From NCBI GenBank assembly GCA_001443365.1, contig LDXL01000006.1:53724-87386 (forward strand): a DNA stretch of 33,663 nucleotides, given 5' to 3'. The stretch is from Thaumarchaeota archaeon CSP1-1. Lineage in GTDB: Archaea; Thermoproteota; Nitrososphaeria; Nitrososphaerales; Nitrosopumilaceae. A program made the position numbers and the translations under genes. Positions within the stretch are counted from its first letter, which is position 1; each line of letters opens with the position of its first letter. Shown one piece after another: positions 8,398-16,632 of the stretch. The notes beneath the pieces were generated by a model. The model made no database searches. It was not told where the DNA came from and worked only from the letters and a program-made list of their open reading frames with translations.

Positions 8398-8503
8398 CTA
8401 CATCAGTTTATGATATTTCTATTTGAGCACCTTGTCACGGTTTAGGTTTTAACCACAGTGACATCAATCCGAAGATACAATTTTGAACTTTTTTGAGTAA
8501 TTG

Positions 8504-8509
8504 TATAAA
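8504..8509 (+). promoter_or_regulatory. Putative TATA box of the TrmB gene
   Basis: TATAAA in the context attgtataaagga lies about 50 nt before the ATG at 8555. Transcription would begin near 8533, leaving a leader of roughly 20 nt. Confidence 0.45.
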
Positions 8510-8554
8510 GGAATTTAGCTCTTCGTCTTACCTAAGTATCAATCATTACAGACT

Positions 8555-9715
8555 ATGGTAAAGGAACACAGTATTACTGTTAGTCTTGAGGAATTTGGGC
8601 TAAGCAGTTATGAAGCGCGTGCTTATGTTACTATGATTACAAAAGGAACGATTTCCGCAAGTGAAGTTGCATATTATGCTGAGCTCCCACGGACTAAGGT
8701 TTATCCAGTTTTACTAAAACTTGAAAAAAAGAAACTTGCAATCATTTCAAAAAGTAAACCAATCATGTGTACAGCTATTGCACCAGAAGATGCTTTTGAT
8801 GAAATTATTCATGAGCAGATAGACAAAGTAAATGCCATGAATTCTCTTGTAACTAATCTGAAGAAAGTTAGTGAGGATACTAAAAAGTCTCTAGGTTCTG
8901 AGGAGAAAAGATACTTTCACTTAAACGCAAATAATGTTTTAAATCAGATTCGTCAAATGATTGAAGGCTCAAAGACATCAATCCACATTATGGCAGACCC
9001 ATGGGGATTAAATCTTCTAGCTGAATGCAAAGAACAGATCATAGGAGTACTTAGACGAGAGCTTGATGTTAAAATTATTACTGCGCCTTCTCAGATTGGT
9101 TCAGAAGCTTTTCGCATAATCCCAGATGGCGCAAAAATAAGAATTGCTGACATAGGCCAGAATTGTTTTGTGTTTGATAAGACTGAATTATTAATTATTG
9201 ATAGCGAGAATGGTAAAGGTGCGTTATTTTCCTCAACTGAGGTATTGGGCAATAATCAATCTTCTATGTTTATGCATGTTTGGAAACATGCATTAAAAAC
9301 TGAAAGTATTGCTGATATGACTAAAAATGATGCTCAAGAAGTTTACCGCGTAATTAACTTAATTGAGAATAATGGTCTTGGGCATATTCTAAGTTCAGCA
9401 TTGGTTTCAAAAAATTATGAGATAGATTTGCTCATGCTTCTTGAAAAAAATGGAATCAATATCAAATCTAAAAGTTTAGAAGACATAATTGAATTGATAG
9501 ATTCTGCATTACAAATTACATGTTCAGGTCATGCAAATTTTAATCCCAACAGTAAAAACATAACAATAGAATCCAAAATTAATAGTGGTCATTCATTACC
9601 TTGGGCATCAATCCTGGACGGATATTTACATAAACAGGGATACAAGACTAGATTGGTTTTACAAAATAATCCCCAAAAGGGTGAAAAAGTCTACATTAAG
9701 ATTAATCCCAGATAG
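8555..9715 (+). CDS. TrmB-family transcriptional regulator
   Basis: The N-terminal winged helix-turn-helix of the TrmB family is clear (GLSSYEARAYVTMITKGTIS, then AYYAELPRTKVYPVLLKLEKKKL, residues about 10-60). A helical linker follows (DEIIHEQIDKVNAMNSLVTNL). The middle part (residues about 130-240) resembles the PLD-like TrmB effector domain, with IHIMADPWGLNLLAECKEQI. The C-terminal 110 residues are not familiar. TrmB proteins repress or activate transport and metabolic genes in response to small molecules; the ligand here is unknown. ridA begins 36 nt downstream and may be co-transcribed. Confidence 0.8.
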   Translation: MVKEHSITVSLEEFGLSSYEARAYVTMITKGTISASEVAYYAELPRTKVYPVLLKLEKKKLAIISKSKPIMCTAIAPEDAFDEIIHEQIDKVNAMNSLVTNLKKVSEDTKKSLGSEEKRYFHLNANNVLNQIRQMIEGSKTSIHIMADPWGLNLLAECKEQIIGVLRRELDVKIITAPSQIGSEAFRIIPDGAKIRIADIGQNCFVFDKTELLIIDSENGKGALFSSTEVLGNNQSSMFMHVWKHALKTESIADMTKNDAQEVYRVINLIENNGLGHILSSALVSKNYEIDLLMLLEKNGINIKSKSLEDIIELIDSALQITCSGHANFNPNSKNITIESKINSGHSLPWASILDGYLHKQGYKTRLVLQNNPQKGEKVYIKINPR

Positions 9716-9751
9716 ACAAAACTAAAAACTAGACAATCATGATATAGTTTT

Positions 9752-10207
9752 ATGATTGATGAAAAACTCAAATCACTAAACATTACACTTCCTACTCCTC
9801 CTAAACCTGCAGGAGCATACATTCCAGTTGTTATTTCAGATCAAATTGTGTATGTTTCTGGTCAAATTCCAATAGAAGATGGAAAAGTAGCATACAAAGG
9901 AAAGGTCCCAACAGAACAATCTTTAGAACAAGCACAAATGGCAGCAAAATTATGTATCATCAACGCACTAGCCCAACTAAAATCAGAACTTGGAAATCTG
10001 GATAGAATTTCAAAAATTATAAGAGTATCAGGGTTTGTAAATTCTTCTCCAGATTTTACAGAACAACCTAAAGTGATCAATGCAGCATCCAATTTGTTAT
10101 TTGAAATATTTGGTCAAAAAGGCCAACATTCAAGAATTGCAGTTGGAGTCGCCAGTCTCCCATTGGGGGCTACTGTCGAAATAGATATGATAGTAGAAAT
10201 CAATTAG
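9752..10207 (+). CDS. RidA/YjgF/UK114-family protein (enamine/imine deaminase)
   Basis: RidA proteins hydrolyse reactive enamine/imine intermediates such as 2-aminoacrylate. The 151-residue protein has the long-form N-terminus (PTPPKPAGAYIPVVISDQIVYVSGQIP). The conserved Arg and Glu of the active site are R128 in HSRIAVGV and E143 in GATVEID, 15 residues apart as in classical RidA (R105/E120). Deaminase activity is therefore plausible. It follows the TrmB gene by 36 nt on the same strand. Confidence 0.88.
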   Translation: MIDEKLKSLNITLPTPPKPAGAYIPVVISDQIVYVSGQIPIEDGKVAYKGKVPTEQSLEQAQMAAKLCIINALAQLKSELGNLDRISKIIRVSGFVNSSPDFTEQPKVINAASNLLFEIFGQKGQHSRIAVGVASLPLGATVEIDMIVEIN

Positions 10208-10213
10208 CTGCTG

Positions 10214-10702
10214 TTAGCAGTTTTGAACACAAATTATTCCAATGTCGTTTGAGGATTGTTCTTTAGTTGGTAATATGCCAATTCTATATCTCGATTTTTC
10301 ATCATATGAGATATCAAATTGGGTAGTTCTTGTAATTGGAACATTTGGTTTAAGATTATCATTGTAAAGATCTTCTTCACTAAATTTCCCATAAACTGCG
10401 CTGTATTTTTTGTCACTTTCATCTAGAAGATAAAATTGTCCACCACTTAGGAGTGTAGTTTCAGAACCAACATTTTCAGCACTTATTTTAATTTGAAAAA
10501 AAATATTTTCTGGTTTAATGTCCTCGTCTCCTTTATGTTCCCCAATATGCTCAACTGTGTATACTACTGGACCAACTTGAACTGGTTGGCCTGCTTGGAC
10601 TATGATAAAATTTGGTTGATATTCTGCATACATGTAAGTTCCAAAAGCAATTGAAGATACAATACCTGCAATAATTATTCCAATCATAGCATAGCTTGTC
10701 AT
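10214..10702 (-). CDS. Membrane-anchored DUF4352-like protein
   Basis: One N-terminal hydrophobic helix (YAMIGIIIAGIVSSIAFGTYMYA) is followed by an extracytoplasmic beta-sandwich of about 130 residues. The sandwich has QPVQVGPVVYTVEHIG, then FFQIKISAENVGSETTLLSGGQFYLLDES, the pattern of DUF4352 or telokin-like domains. These domains are usually lipoprotein-like or anchored outside the membrane; function is unknown. The two C-terminal Cys (ICVQNC) could form a disulfide. I chose the ATG at 10702 rather than the GTG at 10711, because a TATA-like aataaatct lies about 28 nt upstream. It is convergent with ridA, with a 6-nt gap. Confidence 0.7.
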   Translation of the reverse strand: MTSYAMIGIIIAGIVSSIAFGTYMYAEYQPNFIIVQAGQPVQVGPVVYTVEHIGEHKGDEDIKPENIFFQIKISAENVGSETTLLSGGQFYLLDESDKKYSAVYGKFSEEDLYNDNLKPNVPITRTTQFDISYDEKSRYRIGILPTKEQSSNDIGIICVQNC

Positions 10703-10768
10703 TTTATACACACCGCATAGAAATCAGATTTATTGGTTCTGTAATTAAATCAAGTGACTGATTCTAAA

Positions 10769-10936
10769 TCATTGGCCTTTTCTCAGGATAAACTGCATTA
10801 TACTTTCTTTAGAGTATTCAATACCATGTTCTTCTTCAGTATGTTTACCAAAATCATTAATTATTTTAGATAAGTCATTTCCTTCAACGGAAAAATTACA
10901 CTCAAAACCATAGTCTTTACACTGAAGTTTTACCAT
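10769..10936 (-). CDS. Small DUF1059-like protein
   Basis: A 55-residue frame runs from ATG at 10936 to TGA at 10769: MVKLQCKDYGFECNFSVEGN, then DLSKIINDFGKHTEEEHGIE, then YSKESIMQFILRKGQ. The CxxxGxxCxF start and the following helix with an HxxxxHG-like pattern match the DUF1059 family of small archaeal and bacterial proteins. C6 and C13 and the two His could bind metal. It lies between two larger minus-strand genes with its own upstream A/T-rich stretch, so it is probably transcribed alone. Function is unknown. Confidence 0.7.
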   Translation of the reverse strand: MVKLQCKDYGFECNFSVEGNDLSKIINDFGKHTEEEHGIEYSKESIMQFILRKGQ

Positions 10937-10992
10937 ATTCTACAAATCTAATTTGGGTTTAATAATAATATGCCTAAATTGCAAATTTGATA

Positions 10993-12000
10993 TTATGAAA
11001 TTGTTGCATTAAACTCTTTTAGAAATTGTTTGATCTTGGGCTTTGGAATTACAGCACCACATGCTCGGTCATGGCCTCCTCCCGATCCCCCAAGTTTAGT
11101 TGCTAGGGGATTAACAATTCTTCCAAGATGAATCTTACATGCTTTTGAGCCTCTTACTGAGACAGCGTATATTCCATGGTCAACACGTTCTTTGTAGGCT
11201 ACTCCAACATCTTTTCCCGAAAGACCCAAGACAAAATTTACTGCACCACTTGCCCCAGCATCTAGAACCTCCATGTACGCTAAATTCTTCATCATTTTCA
11301 TTGATTTTTTTACTTTACCTACCATAGAAGCAAGCTTTTCGACTTGAATTTGAGCAAATTCAAAGGTGTTTGGAATTTCATGCGGGTATTTTGATTCAGA
11401 TATCTCTTCTACAAGATATAAGAGATAATCAGGATCCTTTTGATGTCCTACGATGTTAAACGTCAAAACTGTGGCATTAATTAAAGCAAATTGTCTGTCG
11501 TAAATTTGTAAAAGTTTAGCACCTAGTGGCCTATCTTCCATGTAATCTGTAATAGCAGCACATGCTGCCACAAATGATGCATGCTCGGATAGTTTTGATT
11601 TATATGCATTATAAACTTGAACGGTTGTACATTCGTTAATGTCATGAATTAGTTTCACTTTGAGTTTTTCGAGTTGTTTTATAATTTTGGCATCCAAGTC
11701 ATGATGATCAATATATGTAATTGAGACTTTGTTTTTTCTCAGTTCGCTTAGAACTTGTACAAATTCATCCTGGTTTTTATTACTTAAACCAAGATCACAA
11801 ATAAACAGTTGTTTTATTTTTTCATCATTTTTTATCTTCTCTAAGGCATCCATCAAACCTGGATAGTCTTCAAGAATGGTATCACCCCCAAAAGCCTCCC
11901 TGATTAATGCAGCAGAGCTTATTCCATCGGCATCTTCCTTATGAGATAAGCAGACAACTTTAGTTCGTTGTGTTTTTACTTTAGGTTTTTTAGATACCAT
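10993..12000 (-). CDS. DHH-family phosphoesterase (RecJ/GAN/NrnA-like)
   Basis: The DHH domain contains the metal ligands in SHKEDADGIS (D23, D25) and DHH at 98-100 (YIDHHD). A C-terminal DHHA1 domain ends in GGSGGGHDRACGA. Such two-domain archaeal proteins hydrolyse phosphodiester bonds in single-stranded nucleic acid or oligonucleotides; RecJ-like GAN in the CMG replisome and NrnA-like nanoRNases are the known branches. The 335-residue length fits both. The N-terminus is lysine-rich. A small gene lies 48 nt upstream on the same strand and is probably in the same transcript. The exact substrate cannot be assigned. Confidence 0.85.
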   Translation of the reverse strand: MVSKKPKVKTQRTKVVCLSHKEDADGISSAALIREAFGGDTILEDYPGLMDALEKIKNDEKIKQLFICDLGLSNKNQDEFVQVLSELRKNKVSITYIDHHDLDAKIIKQLEKLKVKLIHDINECTTVQVYNAYKSKLSEHASFVAACAAITDYMEDRPLGAKLLQIYDRQFALINATVLTFNIVGHQKDPDYLLYLVEEISESKYPHEIPNTFEFAQIQVEKLASMVGKVKKSMKMMKNLAYMEVLDAGASGAVNFVLGLSGKDVGVAYKERVDHGIYAVSVRGSKACKIHLGRIVNPLATKLGGSGGGHDRACGAVIPKPKIKQFLKEFNATIS

Positions 12001-12048
12001 ACGGTCGAATCATTTACTGGCCCTCATTTAAACCAAGAAATTTCATTT

Positions 12049-12252
12049 TTATTTATTTTTACGAGGAGTGTGGGTAGTAGAAGGAGCGTTTTCTTTTTTA
12101 TGTTCTTTGTGGGTTGCATATACATCATAAAACGTATTTGAATGAAGTTGGGTTTGAATGTCTAATTCCTGTAGTTTCTTGAGTGTTTTTCCTGATGCCT
12201 TAAGGATTGTATCATCAACACTCTTGATATATTCACGCTCAACTTCGGACAT
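12049..12252 (-). CDS. Small charged protein, unknown function
   Basis: This 67-residue protein has an amphipathic helical N-terminal half (EREYIKSVDDTILKASGKTLKKLQ) and a Lys/Thr/Pro-rich basic tail (KEHKKENAPSTTHTPRKNK) that looks disordered. It has a clear ATG start and precedes the DHH phosphoesterase by 48 nt on the same strand, so an operon and a nucleic-acid-related role are possible. I do not recognise the family. Confidence 0.6.
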   Translation of the reverse strand: MSEVEREYIKSVDDTILKASGKTLKKLQELDIQTQLHSNTFYDVYATHKEHKKENAPSTTHTPRKNK

Positions 12253-12361
12253 TAATTATTAATTAAAAATTACTCTATATGACAAAGATTTGATAGATTA
12301 GACTAATTGCTAAATTGAAAAAAACAAGAGTGATGATTCTAGAGACAAATGAGGTTAAAGA

Positions 12362-12369
12362 GTTAAAAA
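12362..12369 (+). promoter_or_regulatory. Putative TATA box for citrate synthase
   Basis: ttaaaaag is centred about 26 nt before the ATG at 12391, consistent with a leaderless transcript. The match to the TATA consensus is moderate. Confidence 0.35.
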
Positions 12370-12390
12370 GACTTTTTAGGAATTAATTAT

Positions 12391-13572
12391 ATGGATACCA
12401 AAAATATTGGTCTACGAGACATTCCTGTAGCAGATACACGAATTTCCAACATTGATGGGGAAAGAGGAAAACTGATTTATCGTGGCTATGACATTTTAGA
12501 CCTTACAAAAAAATCCAATTTTGAGGAAGTTTGTTATCTTTTACTTCATGATGATCTTCCTTCCAAATTTGAATACGAGGATTTTGTTTCTAAATTAAAG
12601 GGGGCTCGATTTATTCCAAAACAAATGCAGATTAACATGGGGAATTGGCGAAAGGACGCAGATCCGATGGATATGCTACAGGCGTTTGTAGCTGCACTAG
12701 CAGGTTATTATGATGAAGAGTTTTCAGATAAAGAATCAAGTTATGAAAGAGCCGCTAGTCTTATTGCTAAACTTCCAACTATCGTAGCTAGTTGGCAGAG
12801 GGTTAGAAATGGAAAAGGGATAGTAGATCCTAACCCTAACCTTAGTCATGCAGCTAATTTCCTTTACATGCTAAATAACGAAATACCAGATGCTGAAATA
12901 GAAAAAATTTTTGATATTTGTTTGATTTTACATGCAGATCATACATTTAATGCATCAACATTTGCTGCAAGGCAAGTTGCATCAACACGAGCTCATATGT
13001 ATTCAGCAGTAAGTGCGGCAATAGGTGCCCTTAGTGGAGAGCTTCATGGAGGTGCAAATTATGAGGTAATGAGAATGTTACTTGATATTAAAACAGAAGA
13101 CAGAGTGGAATCTTGGATTAAAGAAAAAATGGACAAAGGAGAAAGAATAATGGGAATGGGGCATGCAGTATACAAAACTTATGACCCAAGAGCACTTGTT
13201 CTAAAAGAATTATCAAAAAAACTAGCCGAAAAAACGAATGAACCTTGGTTTAACATTACACAAAAAGTAGAACAAATAACGGTGGAGGAGATAAAAAAAA
13301 GAAAAGGTGTAGACATTTATCCAAACGTTGACCTCTATAGCGCTTCAGTATATTATATGCTAAAGATTCCAATGGATCTTAATACACCAATTTTTGCAAT
13401 ATCAAGAGTTGCGGGGTGGGCAGCACATATAATCGAAGAAAAATTTGCAGAGGCTGCACCAAAGCCTGCATTGTATAGACCACAAGCAGTCTATGTTGGA
13501 AAATATTGTGGGCCTCAAGGTTGTGAGTATATGCCTCTTGATTTAAGGTCTGAAACAAAACAAACTAACTAA
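12391..13572 (+). CDS. gltA: Citrate synthase
   Basis: Citrate synthase condenses acetyl-CoA and oxaloacetate, the entry step of the oxidative TCA branch. The catalytic triad is visible: H219 in GELHGGAN, H258 in GMGHAVYK and D314 in PNVDLYSA. Other signatures include HADHTFNASTFAAR (181-194) and the C-terminal CoA-site Arg in RPQAVYVG. At 393 residues it fits the short archaeal/Gram-positive form, without the NADH-binding N-terminus. In autotrophic thaumarchaea it serves an incomplete, biosynthetic TCA pathway. The tail overlaps the convergent small gene at 13569 by 4 nt. Confidence 0.95.
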   Translation: MDTKNIGLRDIPVADTRISNIDGERGKLIYRGYDILDLTKKSNFEEVCYLLLHDDLPSKFEYEDFVSKLKGARFIPKQMQINMGNWRKDADPMDMLQAFVAALAGYYDEEFSDKESSYERAASLIAKLPTIVASWQRVRNGKGIVDPNPNLSHAANFLYMLNNEIPDAEIEKIFDICLILHADHTFNASTFAARQVASTRAHMYSAVSAAIGALSGELHGGANYEVMRMLLDIKTEDRVESWIKEKMDKGERIMGMGHAVYKTYDPRALVLKELSKKLAEKTNEPWFNITQKVEQITVEEIKKRKGVDIYPNVDLYSASVYYMLKIPMDLNTPIFAISRVAGWAAHIIEEKFAEAAPKPALYRPQAVYVGKYCGPQGCEYMPLDLRSETKQTN

Positions 13573-13778
13573 TTTCTAGAATTTAGCCACTGTTTAGCTT
13601 TGGAGGTTACATCATGTTTGTATAACACTTCAAAAACCATATCGTAAAACGAAACACCCTTCTTTTGTGCTTGCTCATCTAACCATTTGATACCGTCAGC
13701 AAGTTCTGGATCATATTCAGAGAACTCGACTAGCTCATCAACCATCTTAGTGAAGAAGGAATGTGATTCAAGCATCAT
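13569..13778 (-). CDS. Small acidic helical protein, unknown function
   Basis: This 69-residue, mostly helical protein (FFTKMVDELVEFSEYDPELADGI, then DEQAQKKGVSFYDMVFEVLYKH) ends with KAKQWLNSRN. There are two adjacent ATGs; I kept the first. It is divergent from the 13853 gene and convergent with citrate synthase, overlapping that gene's stop by 4 nt. No family was recognised. The compact helical pattern is typical of conserved thaumarchaeal small proteins. Confidence 0.6.
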   Translation of the reverse strand: MMLESHSFFTKMVDELVEFSEYDPELADGIKWLDEQAQKKGVSFYDMVFEVLYKHDVTSKAKQWLNSRN

Positions 13779-13852
13779 TGGAGGCTTTCAATTTAAGATC
13801 ATAAGTTGAGAATTCAAAATATATAGACAATTGACGCCTTTTTGATTGACAT

Positions 13853-14233
13853 ATGGAACACAATTTATTTTCTGATGGAAATCAAAAAAGAATTTCATGG
13901 ATTATTCAGTCAGGAGAATCTACAGATGAACAAGAAAGAGATCATGCAGACAGATACTTGGATAAAGTGACAGATGAACAATCAAAGTATATCACATTAC
14001 ATGTTGGAATATTCTGGGGTATTGGGAGATTCATAATAAAAAATGAAGATACAGTAAATGTTATGCTTGATTCAAAATCAATGTATGATCATCTAAAAGG
14101 TAATACTGAGACGTCGGATATATTTATTGAAAATAGAACTTGGTTCCTCAATCAATTAATTGAACAACGAAAACTAAACATTAGATATCATCTAATAGAT
14201 CCAAAAGAAAATTTGGCGTCTAAATTACTTTAG
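13853..14233 (+). CDS. Conserved-type protein of unknown function (126 aa)
   Basis: The protein starts MEHNLFSDGNQKRISWIIQSGE and has a mixed alpha/beta pattern: ITLHVGIFWGIGRFIIKNEDTVNVMLDSKSM, then a helical acidic segment and a final strand NIRYHLIDPKEN. There is no signal peptide or recognised catalytic motif. A TATA-like aaatatata lies about 30 nt upstream of the ATG. The tail overlaps the convergent glycerate kinase by 9 nt. I do not assign a function. Confidence 0.65.
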   Translation: MEHNLFSDGNQKRISWIIQSGESTDEQERDHADRYLDKVTDEQSKYITLHVGIFWGIGRFIIKNEDTVNVMLDSKSMYDHLKGNTETSDIFIENRTWFLNQLIEQRKLNIRYHLIDPKENLASKLL

Positions 14234-15514
14234 GTTAGTAAGAATTAGACCAATATCCATTAGATTTGTGTGAGTGTAACCTGTTTTTATTAATCCACCG
14301 TACTTTTTAAAAAAGGAGTTAGAATCATTTGCAGTCAAATATGATTTTATTTCTTTTTGATGGATTAGAATATTTTTTGTAATAGCTCCCGCATACTTTG
14401 TGTTACCATCAATTCCATCAGTTCCTAATGATGCAATAGTTACATCCTGTTTAGTTTTTTGAATTTTTTCTAAGATACGTAACACCAGCTCTTGATTTCT
14501 TCCCCCTTTACCGCTTCCTTTTACTTTTACTGTAGTTTCTCCACCAAAAATAATACAAGAATTTTTTTTCTTTGGAATGAGTGAAACAAGTTTTGATGTT
14601 GCTTTTGCAATGTCTCCAGAAATACTGATGGTTTTAAAAGATACTCCCAATTGTTTTGATTTTTTCTGCATTGCTTGAAGACAGTCACGGTTTGTTAAGA
14701 CAATATGATGAGGTATTTTTGATTTTTTTGGAGTTTCTGGGATTTTATCTGATGCACCTAGTCTTAATCGCCGTATTACAGAGTTAGGGATTTTGTTTTC
14801 TAATCGATATTTTTTTAAAATTTTTAATGCATCGGCAAATTTTGTTTTATCAAAATATGTGGTCCCTGAAGCAATTGAGGAAAGATCATCTCCCATAACA
14901 TCTGATATTACTAGAGAAACAGCATCACATTTCATTCCTTCAATTAGCCTGCCTCCCTTAATTTTGGATAAATGCTTGCGAACACAATTGAGTTCTTGAA
15001 TGGTGGCTCCTGATACAAGTAATTCTTTTGTAACCCTGATTTTATCATTGAGAGTTATTCCATCTGGCAATGCCAATAATGCAGATGAACCACCAGATAC
15101 TAGAAAAATTACAAGTTCGTCCTTGTTTCTTTGGTGTAAAAATTTTAGAATGCTTCTTGCTGCACGAACACTAGTTTTATCTGGAGTAGGATGACCAGCT
15201 TGAAAGATTTGAAATCTATGATTTTTAATTTCAGGCATTAGGCCTTTTGGAATAACAACTATACCCTTTTTGATATTTATAATTGCGCTAACTGCGTTAG
15301 CCATTGAATCTGCTGCTTTTCCAAATGCCACCAAATAGATTGAATCGTAATTTGTTAGATTGATTGTTTTTTTGCCACATCGTATTTGTTTTGAATTAAT
15401 AATTTTTTGTAATTGTTTTTGAGGCATTGCAGATTCAAGTCCAGCTGTAAGTATTTTGAGGGCATTAATTTTTCCTCGATCTTTAGCTAAATCCGAATAA
15501 TTCTGAATAATCAT
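14225..15514 (-). CDS. Glycerate kinase, MOFRL family (GckA/TtuD-like)
   Basis: This protein phosphorylates D-glycerate, usually to 2-phosphoglycerate in archaea. The N-terminal DUF4147 domain contains YLVAFGKAADSMA, VIPKGL, GHPTPD, FLVSGGSSALLALP and LNCVRKHLSKIKGGRL, all characteristic of the family. The C-terminal MOFRL domain shows IIFGGETTVKVKGSGKGGRNQ and ASLGTDGIDGNTKYAGAI. Length, about 429 residues, is normal. The ATG at 15514 is chosen over the TTG at 15520. It is divergent from the alcohol dehydrogenase gene, with about 58 nt shared between the promoters. Confidence 0.9.
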   Translation of the reverse strand: MIIQNYSDLAKDRGKINALKILTAGLESAMPQKQLQKIINSKQIRCGKKTINLTNYDSIYLVAFGKAADSMANAVSAIINIKKGIVVIPKGLMPEIKNHRFQIFQAGHPTPDKTSVRAARSILKFLHQRNKDELVIFLVSGGSSALLALPDGITLNDKIRVTKELLVSGATIQELNCVRKHLSKIKGGRLIEGMKCDAVSLVISDVMGDDLSSIASGTTYFDKTKFADALKILKKYRLENKIPNSVIRRLRLGASDKIPETPKKSKIPHHIVLTNRDCLQAMQKKSKQLGVSFKTISISGDIAKATSKLVSLIPKKKNSCIIFGGETTVKVKGSGKGGRNQELVLRILEKIQKTKQDVTIASLGTDGIDGNTKYAGAITKNILIHQKEIKSYLTANDSNSFFKKYGGLIKTGYTHTNLMDIGLILTNLK

Positions 15515-15572
15515 TTTCAATTTCTATGAAAGATTTGTAAGATATAATAATACTCAAAGTTTCAAATTCTAT

Positions 15573-16517
15573 ATGCATACAGTAAGAATTCCAAAAGTTA
15601 TCAATTTTGGAAAAAATGCACTTTCTGAAACTGAATATCCAAAAAATGCTCTAGTTGTAACTACCGCACCACCAGATCTTTCTGGAAAATGGCTTGATAA
15701 AATGGGCATACAGGATTATATGGTATTTGACAAAGTTACACCAGAACCATCAATAGATGACGTAAAGTCATTAATTTCCGACTTTAAAGACAAAAAACCA
15801 TCTGCACTAATTGGTTTGGGAGGGGGAAGCTCGATGGATGTTGTAAAGTATGCAGCACAAGATTTTGGTGTAGAAAAAATTCTTATTCCAACTACATTTG
15901 GCACGGGGGCAGAAATGACAACCTATTGTGTACTAAAGTTTGATGGAAAAAAGAAATTATTGCATGAAAACCGATTCTTAGCTGATATGGCAGTAGTTGA
16001 CTCGTATTTTATGGATGGCACACCTAAGCAGATAATCAATAACTCTGTTTGTGATGCTTGTGCACAAGCTACAGAAGGATATGATAGTAAACTTGGAAAT
16101 GATTTGACAAGAACTTTGTGCAAACAAGCATTTGATGTGCTATATGACGCAATAATAAATGACAAGCCTGAAAACTATCCTTATGGCTCTATGTTATCTG
16201 GCATGGGCTTTGGAAACTGTTCTACAACACTTGGCCATGCATTGTCATATGTATTCTCAAATGAGGGAGTTCCACATGGTTATTCTCTTTCATCGTGCAC
16301 AACAGTTGCACACAAATTCAATAAATCAATATTCTATGGAAGATTCAAAGAGGCCATGGAAAAGCTTGGATTTGAAAAGCTTAAACTAAAAGCAGATGTT
16401 TCTGAAGCTGCCGATACAGTAATGACTGACAAAGGGCATCTTGATCCAAATCCTATTCCAATCAAAAAAGAAGATGTAATAAAATGCCTAGAAGATATCA
16501 AGGCAGGCAATTTATAA
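15573..16517 (+). CDS. Short iron-type (group III) alcohol dehydrogenase, likely semialdehyde reductase
   Basis: The Rossmann-like nucleotide site is present (GLGGGSSMDVVKYAA, residues 81-95; IPTTFGTGAE, 105-114), followed by the metal region. In group III alcohol dehydrogenases the ligands are Asp, His, His, His. Here they align as D161 (DACAQATEGY), Q165, H222 (LGHALSYV) and H235 (VPHGYSLS), so the second ligand is Gln. At 314 residues it is about 70 shorter than typical, mainly in the C-terminal helical domain. In Nitrosopumilus maritimus an iron-type alcohol dehydrogenase reduces malonic and succinic semialdehyde in the 3-hydroxypropionate/4-hydroxybutyrate cycle. Orthology of this gene to that enzyme is my inference. 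A glycerol-1-phosphate dehydrogenase is less likely. Confidence 0.8.
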   Translation: MHTVRIPKVINFGKNALSETEYPKNALVVTTAPPDLSGKWLDKMGIQDYMVFDKVTPEPSIDDVKSLISDFKDKKPSALIGLGGGSSMDVVKYAAQDFGVEKILIPTTFGTGAEMTTYCVLKFDGKKKLLHENRFLADMAVVDSYFMDGTPKQIINNSVCDACAQATEGYDSKLGNDLTRTLCKQAFDVLYDAIINDKPENYPYGSMLSGMGFGNCSTTLGHALSYVFSNEGVPHGYSLSSCTTVAHKFNKSIFYGRFKEAMEKLGFEKLKLKADVSEAADTVMTDKGHLDPNPIPIKKEDVIKCLEDIKAGNL

Positions 16518-16530
16518 AAAAATTCTAAAA

Positions 16531-16545
16531 TTTTTTACTTTTTTT
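16531..16545 (+). terminator. T-rich transcription termination region
   Basis: A run of T interrupted by 'ac' begins 14 nt after the alcohol dehydrogenase stop codon. Oligo-T tracts without an obligatory hairpin are the usual archaeal termination signal. Confidence 0.4.
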
Positions 16546-16632
16546 AGCCTATTTTGAAAATGTACGAATTTCATCAAATGATCTAAACTTAATTAGCTTA
16601 GATCTATACCATATTGTCATAAAGGATTCAAG

